DNA of 64,000 bases, from assembly GCA_963841415.1 (NCBI GenBank), contig CAWJCN010000001.1:868001-932000 (forward strand). The letters run 5' to 3'. The notes below the pieces were generated by a model. The model had not been told where the DNA came from and did no database searches. It worked only from the letters and a program-made list of their open reading frames with translations. This document shows positions 15,474 to 24,013 of the stretch, piece by piece. Position 1 is the first letter of the stretch, and the number at the start of each line of letters is the position of its first letter. The position numbers and the translations under genes are program-made. This stretch comes from DASUAS01 sp963841415 (GTDB lineage Bacteria; Actinomycetota; Acidimicrobiia; IMCC26256; DASPTH01).

Positions 15474-16877
15474 ATGCCGACCGCCCGCGTGGTGGCGGTC
15501 GCGTCCGGCTCGCCGGCAGCCGCCGCCGGGCTCCTCCCCGGTGACGAGCTGCTCACGCTCAACGGCGAGATGGTGCGCGACGTCATCCGGTACCAGATCC
15601 AGGCCGACGAGCCGCGCGTCGAGCTCGAGGTGCGCCGCGGCGGCCTCGAGCACCTCGTCACGGTCGAGAAGGCCGCGGGCGCGCCGCTCGGCCTCGACCT
15701 CGCCAGCGCGGTGTTCGACCGCGTGCGGACCTGTGACAACCACTGCCCGTTCTGCTTCATCTACCAGCTGCCGCCGGGGATGCGGAAGAGCCTCTCGCTC
15801 AAGGACGACGACTACCGGCTGTCGTTCCTGTACGGAAACTTCACCACCCTCACGCGCTTCACCGAGGCCGATCTCGAGCGTGTCGTCACCGAGCAGCTCA
15901 GCCCGCTGTACGTGAGCATCCATGCCACCGATCCCGAGTTGCGGGCGCGCCTGCTGCGCAACCGCCGCGGCGCCACCAGCTTGCGCTGGTTGGCGGCGTT
16001 GCTCGACGCGGGCATCGAGGTGCACGGTCAGGTGGTGGTGTGCCCGGGTATCAACGACGGCGACGCGCTCGACGACACACTGCTCGGCGTGCTCGATCGC
16101 TTCCCCGCGCTGGCCTCGGTCGGCGTCGTGCCCCTCGGGGTGAGCGACCACACCACCGAGCCCGAGATGCGTGCGCACACGCGTGGCGAAGCGGAGCGGG
16201 TGCTCGACATCGTGGGCGAGTGGCAGGCGCGCTTCCTCGCCGCGCTCGGTCGCCGTGTGGTGTACGCGTCCGACGAGTACCACCTCATCGCCGGTCGCCC
16301 GTTCCCCGACCTCGACGACTACGACGGCCTCCCGCAGCACGAGAACGGCATCGGGATGGCCACGCAGTTCGCGGAAGAGGTGCGGGCCGAGCTCGCGGGG
16401 CAGCACGCCGACGTACAGGGCACCCGCACCGGGTTCTTCGCCTGGGTCGACGGTGCACCGGCCGAGGGCTACCGCGCGCCCCGCCTCGAGCCTCACCGCA
16501 TCGATTCCGTCCCGGTGACGCTCACCGGCGGACGGCGATCGGCGCCGGTCTCGATCCTCACGGGGGAGTACGGCGCCGCGGTGCTGGGTCCGCTGGCCGA
16601 CGAGCTCGGCGACGCCGCCGGGGCGCCGGTCGAGGTGCGCCCGGTCGCCAACCGGTTCTTCGGCGGCAACATCGCCGTCACCGGTCTCCTGACCGGTCCC
16701 GACGTCGCCCGCGCCCTCGATGGTGTCGACGCCGATGCTCGGGTGCTCCTCCCCGACGTCGTGCTCTCCAACGGCCGTTTCCTCGACGGCACCACGCCGG
16801 CCGATCTCCCGCGCTCCGTCGAGCTCGTTGCCACCGACGGCGCGTCGCTGGTACGAGCGCTGCGCGGCGCGGCATGA
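15474..16877 (+). CDS. Radical SAM protein with PDZ and DUF512 domains
   Basis: 467 residues from ATG 15474. The order is PDZ-like domain (residues 1-60, 'GSPAAAAGLLPGDELLTLNGE'), a radical SAM-like iron-sulfur motif 'CDNHCPFCF' near residue 84, a TIM-barrel segment with 'PLYVSIHATDPELRARLLRN', and the DUF512 domain ('FRTGFF'-like 'GTRTGFFAWVDGAP', 'RFFGGNIAVTGLLTG', 'VLLPDVVLSNGRFLDGTTP'). This architecture is conserved next to der in actinobacteria and clostridia; its biochemical role is not established to my knowledge. The stop overlaps the der ATG by ATGA. Confidence 0.9.
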   Translation: MPTARVVAVASGSPAAAAGLLPGDELLTLNGEMVRDVIRYQIQADEPRVELEVRRGGLEHLVTVEKAAGAPLGLDLASAVFDRVRTCDNHCPFCFIYQLPPGMRKSLSLKDDDYRLSFLYGNFTTLTRFTEADLERVVTEQLSPLYVSIHATDPELRARLLRNRRGATSLRWLAALLDAGIEVHGQVVVCPGINDGDALDDTLLGVLDRFPALASVGVVPLGVSDHTTEPEMRAHTRGEAERVLDIVGEWQARFLAALGRRVVYASDEYHLIAGRPFPDLDDYDGLPQHENGIGMATQFAEEVRAELAGQHADVQGTRTGFFAWVDGAPAEGYRAPRLEPHRIDSVPVTLTGGRRSAPVSILTGEYGAAVLGPLADELGDAAGAPVEVRPVANRFFGGNIAVTGLLTGPDVARALDGVDADARVLLPDVVLSNGRFLDGTTPADLPRSVELVATDGASLVRALRGAA

Positions 16878-18208
16878 CCGCGCCGCTCCCGGTGGTCGCG
16901 GTCGTCGGCCGGCCCAACGTCGGAAAGTCGACGCTCGTCAACCGGTTCGTCGGTCGCCGCGATGCGATCGTCGAAGAGAAGCCCGGCGTCACCCGCGACC
17001 GCAAGATGCTCGTCGCCGACTGGAACGGTCGCTCCTTCACCGTGGTCGACACCGGCGGCTGGCTCGTTCCGACGTCGGGCGACGGGGCGGCGCCGCTGGC
17101 GCGCCAGATCAGCGCGCAGGCCGAGCGGGCCGTCGCCGACGCCGACGTGATCCTGATGGTCGTCGACGTCAACGTCGGGATCACCGAGGACGACGCCCAG
17201 GTCGCGCGGATCCTCCAACGCAGCGAACGCCCCGTGCTGCTCGCCGCCAACAAGGTCGACGACGATCGCCGCGAGAACGAGTCGTGGGGATTCTCCCGTC
17301 TCGGCCTCGGCGCGCCACACCCGGTGTCGGCCATCCACGGTCGAGGAAGCGGTGATCTGCTCGACGCGGTCGTCGACGCGCTGCCGTCCGAGCCCGACGA
17401 GGACGCCACCGACGACACTGACGACGGCATCTTCTCGGTCGCGGTGGTCGGTCGTCCGAACGTGGGCAAGTCCACGCTGTTCAACCGCCTGGTGGGCGAC
17501 GAGCGCTCGATCGTGCACGACCTGCCGGGCACGACGCGGGACGCGGTCGACACCGTGGTGGAAACCGAGGAGGGCCCGTTGCGCTTCGTCGACACCGCGG
17601 GCATGCGTCGCCGCAGCAAGATCGACGAGCCCACCGAGTACTTCAGCCTCGTGCGCGCGCTGCAAGCGGTCGACCGGGCCGACGCCGCGCTGCTCGTGAT
17701 CGATGCGCACGAGGGCGTGAGCCACCAGGACCAGCGGCTCGCCGAGCGGGTCGACGCCGCCGGCACCGCGATCGTCATCGTGCTCAACAAGTGGGACCTG
17801 CTCGACGCCGAAGGCCGAGCCCAGGCCAAGATCGACGTGGCCGACCGGCTCGCGTTCCTGGCGTACGCACCGGTGCTCACCGTGTCGGCACTCACGGGCA
17901 AGATGGTTCACCGGCTGCTTCCCGCGCTGCGCCAGGCCGAGGAGGCGTACCACCGTCGGGTGCCGACCGCGGCGCTCAACCGGGTCCTCCGGGAGGCGCA
18001 GTCGGCGCACCCGCCGCCCGCCGCCCGCAAGCACCGGCCCCGCATCCTCTACGCCACCCAGGGCGCGTCCGACCCGCCCACCTTCACGCTCTTCGCCACC
18101 CATGAGCTGCCGCGGACGTATCTCCGCTACGTCGAACGCAAGATCCGGGAGGCGTTCGACCTCGGCCCCACGCCGATCAAGCTCCGGGTCCGCCGGCGCA
18201 ACGGCTGA
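16874..18208 (+). CDS. der: Ribosome biogenesis GTPase Der (EngA)
   Basis: 444 residues from ATG 16874, overlapping the previous stop. Two tandem GTPase domains each show 'VGRPNVGKST' (G1) near residues 11 and 194, 'DTGGW' and 'DTAGM' (G3), and 'NKVD' and 'NKWD' (G4). The C-terminal KH-like domain includes 'RPRILYATQGASDPPTFTLFATH' and 'YLRYVERKIREAFDLGPTPIKLRVRRR'. Der acts in 50S subunit assembly. Asp/Glu-rich linker between the G domains ('SEPDEDATDDTDDG') is typical. The run of overlapping genes ends here. Confidence 0.97.
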   Translation: MTAPLPVVAVVGRPNVGKSTLVNRFVGRRDAIVEEKPGVTRDRKMLVADWNGRSFTVVDTGGWLVPTSGDGAAPLARQISAQAERAVADADVILMVVDVNVGITEDDAQVARILQRSERPVLLAANKVDDDRRENESWGFSRLGLGAPHPVSAIHGRGSGDLLDAVVDALPSEPDEDATDDTDDGIFSVAVVGRPNVGKSTLFNRLVGDERSIVHDLPGTTRDAVDTVVETEEGPLRFVDTAGMRRRSKIDEPTEYFSLVRALQAVDRADAALLVIDAHEGVSHQDQRLAERVDAAGTAIVIVLNKWDLLDAEGRAQAKIDVADRLAFLAYAPVLTVSALTGKMVHRLLPALRQAEEAYHRRVPTAALNRVLREAQSAHPPPAARKHRPRILYATQGASDPPTFTLFATHELPRTYLRYVERKIREAFDLGPTPIKLRVRRRNG

Positions 18209-18320
18209 CGCTCCGCGACCGATTTTCCCGTTTTCTGGGTCAAGGATCGGCCTGTCGCGGCCGACACCTTCGTCAGCGGCTGGGCCAGCCGAGGACGACA
18301 GCCTGAGGAGCCGGAGATCG

Positions 18321-18887
18321 ATGCTTGGCCGATTCCAGGATGAATCGCGTGAGCGAGGCGCCGCGCTCGTGGAGACGGCGATCCTCCTCCCCGTCATCCT
18401 GATCATCACCTTCGGGCTGATCGAGTTCTCCTCCGCGTACCAATCCTCGTCCACCGCGACCGCTGCTGCGAGAACCGCGGCCCGCACCGCGTCCGCGGAA
18501 GCGCTGTTGCCGACGTACGCGACCGACGCGGCCGCGGCTGCCGCGACCGCGCTCCAGCAGGTGCCGGCCGACGAGCCGGTGGAGATGTGGATCTACCGCG
18601 CCAACACCACCGGCTACCCCGAGTCGGGCGGGTTCTCGTCGTGCACGACCCACTGCATCAAGTACACGTGGGTGCCGTCGACGCGCAGTTTCGACACCGC
18701 GAACCCGTCCGGCGGCGGTTGGCCGTACACGACGCAGAACGCCTGCAACTCGTCGAACTGGGACTCGGTCGGTGTCTACGTGAAACTGGACCACAAGTTC
18801 CTGACGAAGCTGTTCGGTGCGAACATCACCCTGGCCGACCACGCGGTGTTCCGGTTGGAGCCCGCACCGACCCAGCTCTGCCCGTAG
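18321..18887 (+). CDS. TadE-like pilus assembly/surface protein
   Basis: 188 residues from ATG 18321 (gatcgATG). The N-terminus fits TadE: basic leader 'GRFQDESRERGAALVETAILLPVILIITFGLIEF' with the Glu five residues after the processing-like site, followed by one transmembrane helix. 'AAARTAARTASAEAL' continues the TadE signature. The rest is an extracellular domain with four or more Cys ('SSCTTHC', 'NACNSS', 'QLCP') that could form disulfides. The gene is followed at once by a TadG-like gene with the same 'MLGRF' start. Other Tad secretion genes are not in this window. Confidence 0.8.
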   Translation: MLGRFQDESRERGAALVETAILLPVILIITFGLIEFSSAYQSSSTATAAARTAARTASAEALLPTYATDAAAAAATALQQVPADEPVEMWIYRANTTGYPESGGFSSCTTHCIKYTWVPSTRSFDTANPSGGGWPYTTQNACNSSNWDSVGVYVKLDHKFLTKLFGANITLADHAVFRLEPAPTQLCP

Positions 18888-18888
18888 C

Positions 18889-20670
18889 ATGCTCGGCCGT
18901 TTCGTCGAACGCGCGCGGCGGGGAGGACGTCGCGAACAGGGCTTCTTCATGGTCTGGTTCGCGCTGACGTTCGTGGCACTCACCGCCTTCGCCGGTCTTG
19001 CCATCGAGTACAACCGCTGGCAGCAGATCGCAACCCGCGCGCAGAAGGCGGCAGACGCCGCTGCGTTGGGGGGCGCGGTGTTCATGCCCGAGAACGCCGG
19101 GAACAAGGCGTACAACACCGCTCAGACGATTGCGAGTGAGAACGGGTTCACCAACGGGTCGAACGGGGTGACGGTCACGACCGCGCCCGGCAAGCTGCCC
19201 AACCAGCTCAAGGTCACGGTTGCGATCAACACCAAGAATCCTTGGGGCGCCATCGTCAACTACAACAACACGACAATCGTCCGCAGCGCGGTCGCCGAGT
19301 ACCAGCTCCCCCAGAACCTCGGGAGCCCACAGAATTCGTACGGCAACGATCCCGAGTCGGCCGCTGCCCAGCCCCAGTTGTGGGGCAACGTGTTCGGCCC
19401 GTCGTCCAACAAGGACAAGGGTGACGCGATCCAGGGGGCCGGGCCCCCACCCGCGGCCGCGTCGCTTTGCAACGCCGACAACTGCCCCAGTTCGGTGAAC
19501 AAGGACTACGACACCGCGGGCTACTTCTATGGCATCGACGTGCCCGCGGGCACCAGCGGTGCCCTGAACGTGCAGGTCTACGATCCCGCGTTCGTGCACG
19601 TGGGTGACAACTGCGGCTCGAGTGACGCGAACGCGAACACCGCGCTCACGAACGCCGCGACGCTCCCGGCCGCGCAGATCCCGGGCTACTCGGGCTCGAT
19701 CACCCCCGCGACGCGGTACGCGCCGTCGGGAGCCAGCGCGTTCTGCAACGGTGACAATTACTACGGCGACGGCTCCAACACCGCGAACCCATGGACGACA
19801 TGGACGCTGCGTGCGCCCGACATCTCGACGTGGGATCCCAGCAACAACCCGATCGTGTGCCAGGCAGAGTTCCCCGGTGTCTACCCCGAGACCAGCAACG
19901 ACCAGCCCAACGGCGCGGTGAACACCAACGAGCTCAAGACGCTGCTCCAGCAGTCCGCGAGCTATCCGGGGACAAACCCTGCTCGTTCGTTTGCTTCGTT
20001 CTTCCGGCAGTGGGTGAACATCTGCTCGGTTGCGAGTCCCGAGCAGGGGACGTACTTCCTCCAGGTGCAGACCGGGACGAAGATCGACGGCTCCGCCGCG
20101 CCCAACGGTGGTGGCTCCAACCGGTTCGCGATCCGTGCCGGTCTCGGCAGCAACTACGCCGCGACCAACGGGCTCCACGTCTACGGAAACCAGAAGATGG
20201 GTGCCTACGCCAATGCGACCGGCGCGAACACCCAGTTCTATCTGACGAGGGTCCTGCCCGGAGAGGCGGGCAAGACCCTGGTGCTCAACTTCTTCGACAC
20301 GGGCGACGCTTCACAGGCGGGCACGCTCGCAGTGCTGCCACCGGCTGACTCCAACGTGACGGGTGGAGTCTTCAGCAACTGCCTCTTCACCCAGCCACCC
20401 GGGAACTCGACGGGACCGCCGTGGGGCACGTTCAGCAGCACCGCGAGCGGCTGCAAGATCACAGGCGTCTCCAACAGCGGAAGTCCGAACTACAACGGAC
20501 AATGGGTCACGTGGGAGATCCCGATCCCGTCCACCTACACCTGTGACACCTCCAGCGCGCTCGGGTGCTGGACGAAGTTGCAGTTCGTGTACCCAAATGG
20601 AACCACCGTGAACGACACGACCACCTGGTCGGCCTACATCCTCGGCGAGCCCGTCCGTCTGATCCAGTAG
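18889..20670 (+). CDS. TadG-like secreted/surface protein
   Basis: 593 residues from ATG 18889, one base after the TadE-like stop. Residues 1-45 hold a basic leader and a single membrane helix ('FFMVWFALTFVALTAFAGLAIEYNRW') ending in the TadG hallmark 'ATRAQKAADAAALGGAV'. The remaining 540 residues are a Ser/Asn/Gly/Thr-rich extracellular region with many Cys and aromatic repeats, without a von Willebrand domain. It is longer than many TadG proteins. Role in surface attachment is inferred from the family only. Confidence 0.78.
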   Translation: MLGRFVERARRGGRREQGFFMVWFALTFVALTAFAGLAIEYNRWQQIATRAQKAADAAALGGAVFMPENAGNKAYNTAQTIASENGFTNGSNGVTVTTAPGKLPNQLKVTVAINTKNPWGAIVNYNNTTIVRSAVAEYQLPQNLGSPQNSYGNDPESAAAQPQLWGNVFGPSSNKDKGDAIQGAGPPPAAASLCNADNCPSSVNKDYDTAGYFYGIDVPAGTSGALNVQVYDPAFVHVGDNCGSSDANANTALTNAATLPAAQIPGYSGSITPATRYAPSGASAFCNGDNYYGDGSNTANPWTTWTLRAPDISTWDPSNNPIVCQAEFPGVYPETSNDQPNGAVNTNELKTLLQQSASYPGTNPARSFASFFRQWVNICSVASPEQGTYFLQVQTGTKIDGSAAPNGGGSNRFAIRAGLGSNYAATNGLHVYGNQKMGAYANATGANTQFYLTRVLPGEAGKTLVLNFFDTGDASQAGTLAVLPPADSNVTGGVFSNCLFTQPPGNSTGPPWGTFSSTASGCKITGVSNSGSPNYNGQWVTWEIPIPSTYTCDTSSALGCWTKLQFVYPNGTTVNDTTTWSAYILGEPVRLIQ

Positions 20671-20695
20671 CGCCGCGCCGTGCTCAACTAGGGAC

Positions 20696-20941
20696 GTGCC
20701 GTGGTGCGACGCCTGCGACAGGTTCCTCTCTCCCTCGACGGTGAAGGTCGACGGCACGTGCCCGTCGTGCGGACGGGTCGTCGACCCCGGCCGTGCGCAC
20801 CTGGTGAAGACCGAGCCCGAGGACGACGATGATCTCCCTCCGATCCCGTGGCACCTCTGGCTGCTCGCCGCCGCGCTCGCGGTCTACCTCGGGTACCGGG
20901 CGATGCAAGGCATCGAGTGGCTCCTCGGCGCGGTGCACTGA
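20696..20941 (+). CDS. Small zinc-ribbon membrane protein
   Basis: 81 residues from GTG 20696. Two CxxC knuckles ('CDACDRF' and 'CPSCGRVV') at the N-terminus suggest a zinc ribbon, then a short acidic linker ('EPEDDDDLPP'), then one hydrophobic helix ('WHLWLLAAALAVYLGYRAM'). Similar tail-anchored zinc-ribbon proteins are common in actinobacteria and have no firm role. A GTG start is accepted because the zinc ribbon begins immediately. Confidence 0.75.
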   Translation: MPWCDACDRFLSPSTVKVDGTCPSCGRVVDPGRAHLVKTEPEDDDDLPPIPWHLWLLAAALAVYLGYRAMQGIEWLLGAVH

Positions 20942-21023
20942 CGCGCGCCAAATCCGCACGTCTTTCGCCGTATGCGGTGAAGATCGCGCTGCTTCGGGCC
21001 GGGAGCACGCGAACGCGCCCGTC

Positions 21024-21029
21024 TACAAT
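21024..21029 (+). promoter_or_regulatory. Probable -10 element of the tRNA-Pro gene
   Basis: TACAAT lies 24 bases before the first base of the tRNA, a good match to the sigma-A/RpoD -10 consensus. No convincing -35 hexamer is visible at the usual 16-18 base spacing. Confidence 0.4.
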
Positions 21030-21053
21030 GCCGACCGCGGCTCAGGCCGCGTA

Positions 21054-21128
21054 CGGGCTGTGGCGCAGCTTGGTTAGCGCGTTGGTCTGGGGGACCAAAG
21101 GTCCCGGGTTCAAATCCCGGCAGCCCGA
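21054..21128 (+). tRNA. tRNA-Pro, anticodon GGG
   Basis: A complete cloverleaf can be drawn: acceptor cgggctg (21054-21060) with cagcccg (21121-21127), D-stem gcgc/gcgc, anticodon stem ttggt/accaa around the loop ctggggg with anticodon GGG, and T-arm ccggg-ttcaaat-cccgg. The discriminator is A. CCA is not encoded. The gene's 3' half is the repeated attachment-like sequence described separately, so integration has left an intact tRNA at the left edge. Confidence 0.95.
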
Positions 21129-21134
21129 CTACAA
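21087..21134 (+). repeat. Attachment-like direct repeat, copy 1 (tRNA-Pro 3' part)
   Basis: 48 bases from the tRNA anticodon loop to six bases past its 3' end. The identical 48 bases occur at 26837-26884 and a degenerate copy at 28099-28145. Integrative elements of actinobacteria normally use exactly this part of tRNA genes as attB, so this is the presumed left attachment site. Confidence 0.9.
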
Positions 21135-21207
21135 ACCCGCTGGTGCTGGTCAGAGCACAGATCGAGGTTCTGGCCGCCAGTCTCCGTGTTGCCGTGCTAA
21201 GAACGCG

Positions 21208-22251
21208 CTAAGAATCCTCGACGGCGAGGCGGTCGGCGAGTCGTTGACGTCGGTGGCGGAAGCCGGAGCCGAGGCGGTCCAGCCGGTCGCGCCACTGCGT
21301 CACCCAGTGGGCCATGTCCGCGCGCTGTTCGGTGAGGGCAGCGATCTCGTCACGCTGATCTGCAGGCATCGCCCGTCGGATGGGAGCGAGTTGCGCGTGT
21401 TCGTGGAGGAGGGTACGGACCTCGCTCCGCAGGGCTAGTACGTCGAGGTGATCGATCGCGAGGCGGTCGTGTCGGTCTCGGCCGAGCGCCACCGTGAGCT
21501 GCTCACGCGGTTCGAGGGCGTGCCGATCGACGTGGTGCGCTTCGGGATCGGGAAGCGCGCCGTGCAGGTAGATGCGGTTCTCGGCCCTCCCGCGGGAGAG
21601 GGCCGTGTACCCCGCGTTGTGGTCGACGGTGTCGCTGGTGAGGACGAAGCAGCGGTCGACGGTGAGTCCCTGGCTCTTGTGGATGGTCATGGCGTACCCG
21701 TAGGTGAGGTGCCCGGCATCGAGGTAGCGGCTGGAGAGCTCGTGGAGCGTGCCGGTGTCAGTCCGGAGCGTGACGACCCGCTGCTCGATGTCGACCGCGG
21801 TGACGCTGGCGAGGGTGCCGTTGTGGACGCCGAGTCGTCGATCGTTGCGCAGGCACCGCACGCGATCCCCGGCCTGGAACGTGCGCCCTGCGACGTCGAG
21901 GCTCGGCCCGCAAAGCTCGCGGCGTCGACGGGCGCGGTGGTTGAGGTCGTCGACGTCGTGACGCCGTTCGGCGAGCATGACCACGGTCTCGCCGGCGAGA
22001 GTTGCGGCGTGCCAGTCGGCGGCCATGCGGTTGCGGAGGTCGATCGCGGTGTCGGCCGTGACGATGCGGTCATGCTTGTCGTAGCTCGCCAGCGCGGTGT
22101 CGACGTCGCCGTGGCGCAATTGGGTGAGCGCGGCGCGTTCCCATGCGTCGAGTTGTCGTCGGTGCGCCTGGAGCGTGATCCCAGGGAGGCGCTGGGCGAG
22201 TCCGTCGAGAAGCGAGCGGGAGGTGGACCGGGACCGGGAGGTCTGGTGGAT
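21208..22251 (-). pseudogene. Truncated MobF/TraA-type relaxase, C-terminal helicase part
   Basis: The frame reads 'LAQRLPGITLQAHRRQLDAWE' then 'LRHGDVDTALASYDKHDRI', 'NHRARRRRELCG', 'FQAGDRVRCLRND', 'YGYAMTIHKSQGLTVDRCFVL' and 'GYTALSRGRAENRIYLHG', which are the late superfamily 1 helicase motifs of TraA/TrwC-type conjugative relaxases. Upstream, homology stops at about 22205 and a stop codon lies at 22252-22254, so the relaxase domain and helicase motifs I-III are gone. The residual C-terminus ends in a coiled region and stops at 21208. It starts only 79 bases from the tRNA. This is the main evidence that element A was once conjugative or mobilisable. Confidence 0.82.
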
Positions 22252-22257
22252 TCAGCC

Positions 22258-22293
22258 GCAAGGGCTCAGCGAAACGCAAGGGCTCAGCGAAAC
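22258..22293 (+). repeat. 18-bp sequence in two tandem copies
   Basis: gcaagggctcagcgaaac is present at 22258-22275 and again at 22276-22293. It sits exactly where the truncated relaxase loses homology, so it may mark the deletion joint. Confidence 0.85.
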
Positions 22294-22432
22294 AGGGATC
22301 CGCAGGCTGACCCGTGCTTCCATGACGTCCTCAGCCCCGGCGAGGATCACCCGTGTAACAACACTTCGGGGACGCCCTCATGCTGGTGCGTTCCGATGTG
22401 TGCGCGCGGTCGTGATCGCTACGCGACGACGT

Positions 22433-22765
22433 TCACTGCCAGGTCTGCGAGGCAAGTTCCTCGACCACGGTCTGCACGATCTTCTGAAGGTCCTCCTCAC
22501 GCAAGACTGCGTCGAGGCCGTGCAGCCCGGCGCGCTCGACGAGCCGCTTCTCGTTCAGCGACCATTCCCCGCGACCGGTGAGGCGTCCGTGAGCGGCACA
22601 GAGGATCGCCTGAGTGACGTTGGCCAGACACGCCGTTCGATCACCTCGGACCGCGTACACCTCGGCGAAATGGAGCGCCCCACCACCGATGCGGAACCAG
22701 AATCGCGAAGCTGTCGAGCGGAGCGCGTCGGGAAAGCTTGGACGCGGTAGCTCTCCTGCCAGTAC
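22433..22765 (-). pseudogene. C-terminal fragment of a nucleotidyltransferase-like protein
   Basis: About 110 residues reading 'RFWFRIGGGALHFAEVYAVRG', 'ANVTQAILCAAHGRL', 'GEWSLNEKRLVERAGL' and a C-terminal helix. This looks like the helical tail of DUF4037/KNTase-like nucleotidyltransferases, in which 'GEW-LNEK-LVERAGL' is a recurrent string. There is no usable start codon before the homology begins and the catalytic GS...D-D part is absent, so I call it a 5'-truncated pseudogene. The upstream gene (22792-23874) reads in another frame. Confidence 0.6.
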
Positions 22766-22791
22766 TTCACAGAGCGCCAGTTCCCCTGCCC

Positions 22792-23874
22792 TCAGGGGGA
22801 GGTCGTGCTCGTGGTGGAGGTGGTCGACGTGCTCGTCGTAGTCGAGCTCGACGAGTCGTCGGAGCTGCCGGAGCCGGAGCCCAGGTACGGCGCCGGGCGG
22901 CTGTTGGTCGCGAACTTCTCGCCCTTCGGAGTGGCGAGGCTCAGGACGAGCAATTTGGGCGAGCTCACCGGTCCGTACCAGTACAGGTACGACCGGGTGC
23001 CGGCGGCGACGTTCGCGGTCGCGGTCGCGAACGGCGTGCCCGAGCAGTCGGTCCGCCCGGAGTCCGTCTTCCAGAGACCGAGCTCGAGCGAGCCGGCGTC
23101 CTTCGCGACGTACTCGAGGCCCAGACCACCGCTCACTCCGGCGGCGAGCGTCTCGGGATTGGAGTCCGAGTCCTCGTTCCCGGCCGTGAGGAACTCCGGC
23201 AGGCAGCCCTTGCCCGCCACACCCATCTGCCACGTGGAGTCCTCGTCGGCGCCGGTGACGCCGCTGGTGTGCACGAGCAGCACCGCGGCGTCCTTGATCG
23301 GGCGACCGGTGCCGTCGGAGTAGGTGAAGTCCTGCAGCTCGCTGTAGCCCACGAGGGTGAGCGGAGACGTGTACCCGAGGCCTTTGGTGGTGGTCGTGGA
23401 GGCGGAGTCGCTGGTCACCGCGCTGCCGTTCGTGTGGATCTCGTAGGTGTCCCTGCCGCCGTTGTGGTTGGCGGTGGCGTCGACACCTCCAGTGGCGAGG
23501 ACATCCGGCTTCCCCGCCGCGGTCACCAGCACCTGGGCGAGGATCGGCACCGTGAGGTACTTGGTCGCGGCACCGAAGCCGAGCTTCGAGACGAACTTCT
23601 TGGGTGCCGGCTTGTACGCGGTGACCTTGCCGCCGTTCTGCGGTTGCGCGGTCACGCTGGTGACGAGATAGAGGTCGACGGGCGTGCCGTCCGGGTCGGC
23701 AGACGTCACGGCCATGTTGACGAACCGGGCGGCCGCCGTGGTCGCGGTCTTCGCCGCCACCGGACTCGCGCCGGCCGCCCACGCCGCCACGAGCGCCAGT
23801 GCGCTCGTCACCGCCACCGCAACGACGGATCTCGCGCGGCGGACGGATGTGACCGCTGTGCGTCGTTCGTCCAC
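22792..23874 (-). CDS. Secreted protein of unknown function with Ser/Thr-rich tail
   Basis: 360 residues from GTG 23874-23872, chosen because a ggagg ribosome-binding site lies nine bases upstream and because the signal peptide then has a short basic n-region ('RRTAVTSVRRAR') before the hydrophobic core 'VVAVAVTSALALVAAWAAG' and an 'SPVAAKT' cleavage area. A longer frame to 23937 lacks such a site. The mature part is beta-rich with 'VDLYLVTSVTAQPQNGG', 'YTSPLTLVGYSELQDFTY', 'DAAVLLVHTSGVTGADEDS' and two Cys. The last 30 residues are almost all Ser, Thr and Asp, like a cell-wall spacer or a glycosylated tail. No family recognised. It is cargo of the element. Confidence 0.72.
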   Translation of the reverse strand: MDERRTAVTSVRRARSVVAVAVTSALALVAAWAAGASPVAAKTATTAAARFVNMAVTSADPDGTPVDLYLVTSVTAQPQNGGKVTAYKPAPKKFVSKLGFGAATKYLTVPILAQVLVTAAGKPDVLATGGVDATANHNGGRDTYEIHTNGSAVTSDSASTTTTKGLGYTSPLTLVGYSELQDFTYSDGTGRPIKDAAVLLVHTSGVTGADEDSTWQMGVAGKGCLPEFLTAGNEDSDSNPETLAAGVSGGLGLEYVAKDAGSLELGLWKTDSGRTDCSGTPFATATANVAAGTRSYLYWYGPVSSPKLLVLSLATPKGEKFATNSRPAPYLGSGSGSSDDSSSSTTTSTSTTSTTSTTSP

Positions 23875-24013
23875 TTCCTGCCTCCAGTGATCGTGGCGCG
23901 CCCGAGCGGCGAGGCGCCAGGGCGATGGTGCGCTCATCCGCTGCCGCGCGCATGAGCAGCCCGACTACTCAGGTGGGGCTGACCGGCTACTCATGACGGA
24001 ATAGGGTCAGCGC

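Noticed and set aside
13508..15760. Long open frame on the minus strand (about 750 codons) covering plsC and ispH
   Set aside because: It is an antisense shadow of high-GC coding sequence: Arg/Ala/His-rich, no domains, and it overlaps proven genes on both strands.
22433..23953. Single large minus-strand gene spanning the secreted protein and nucleotidyltransferase tail
   Set aside because: Only its last third shows protein-like sequence. The upstream part is a shadow of the secreted protein in another frame.
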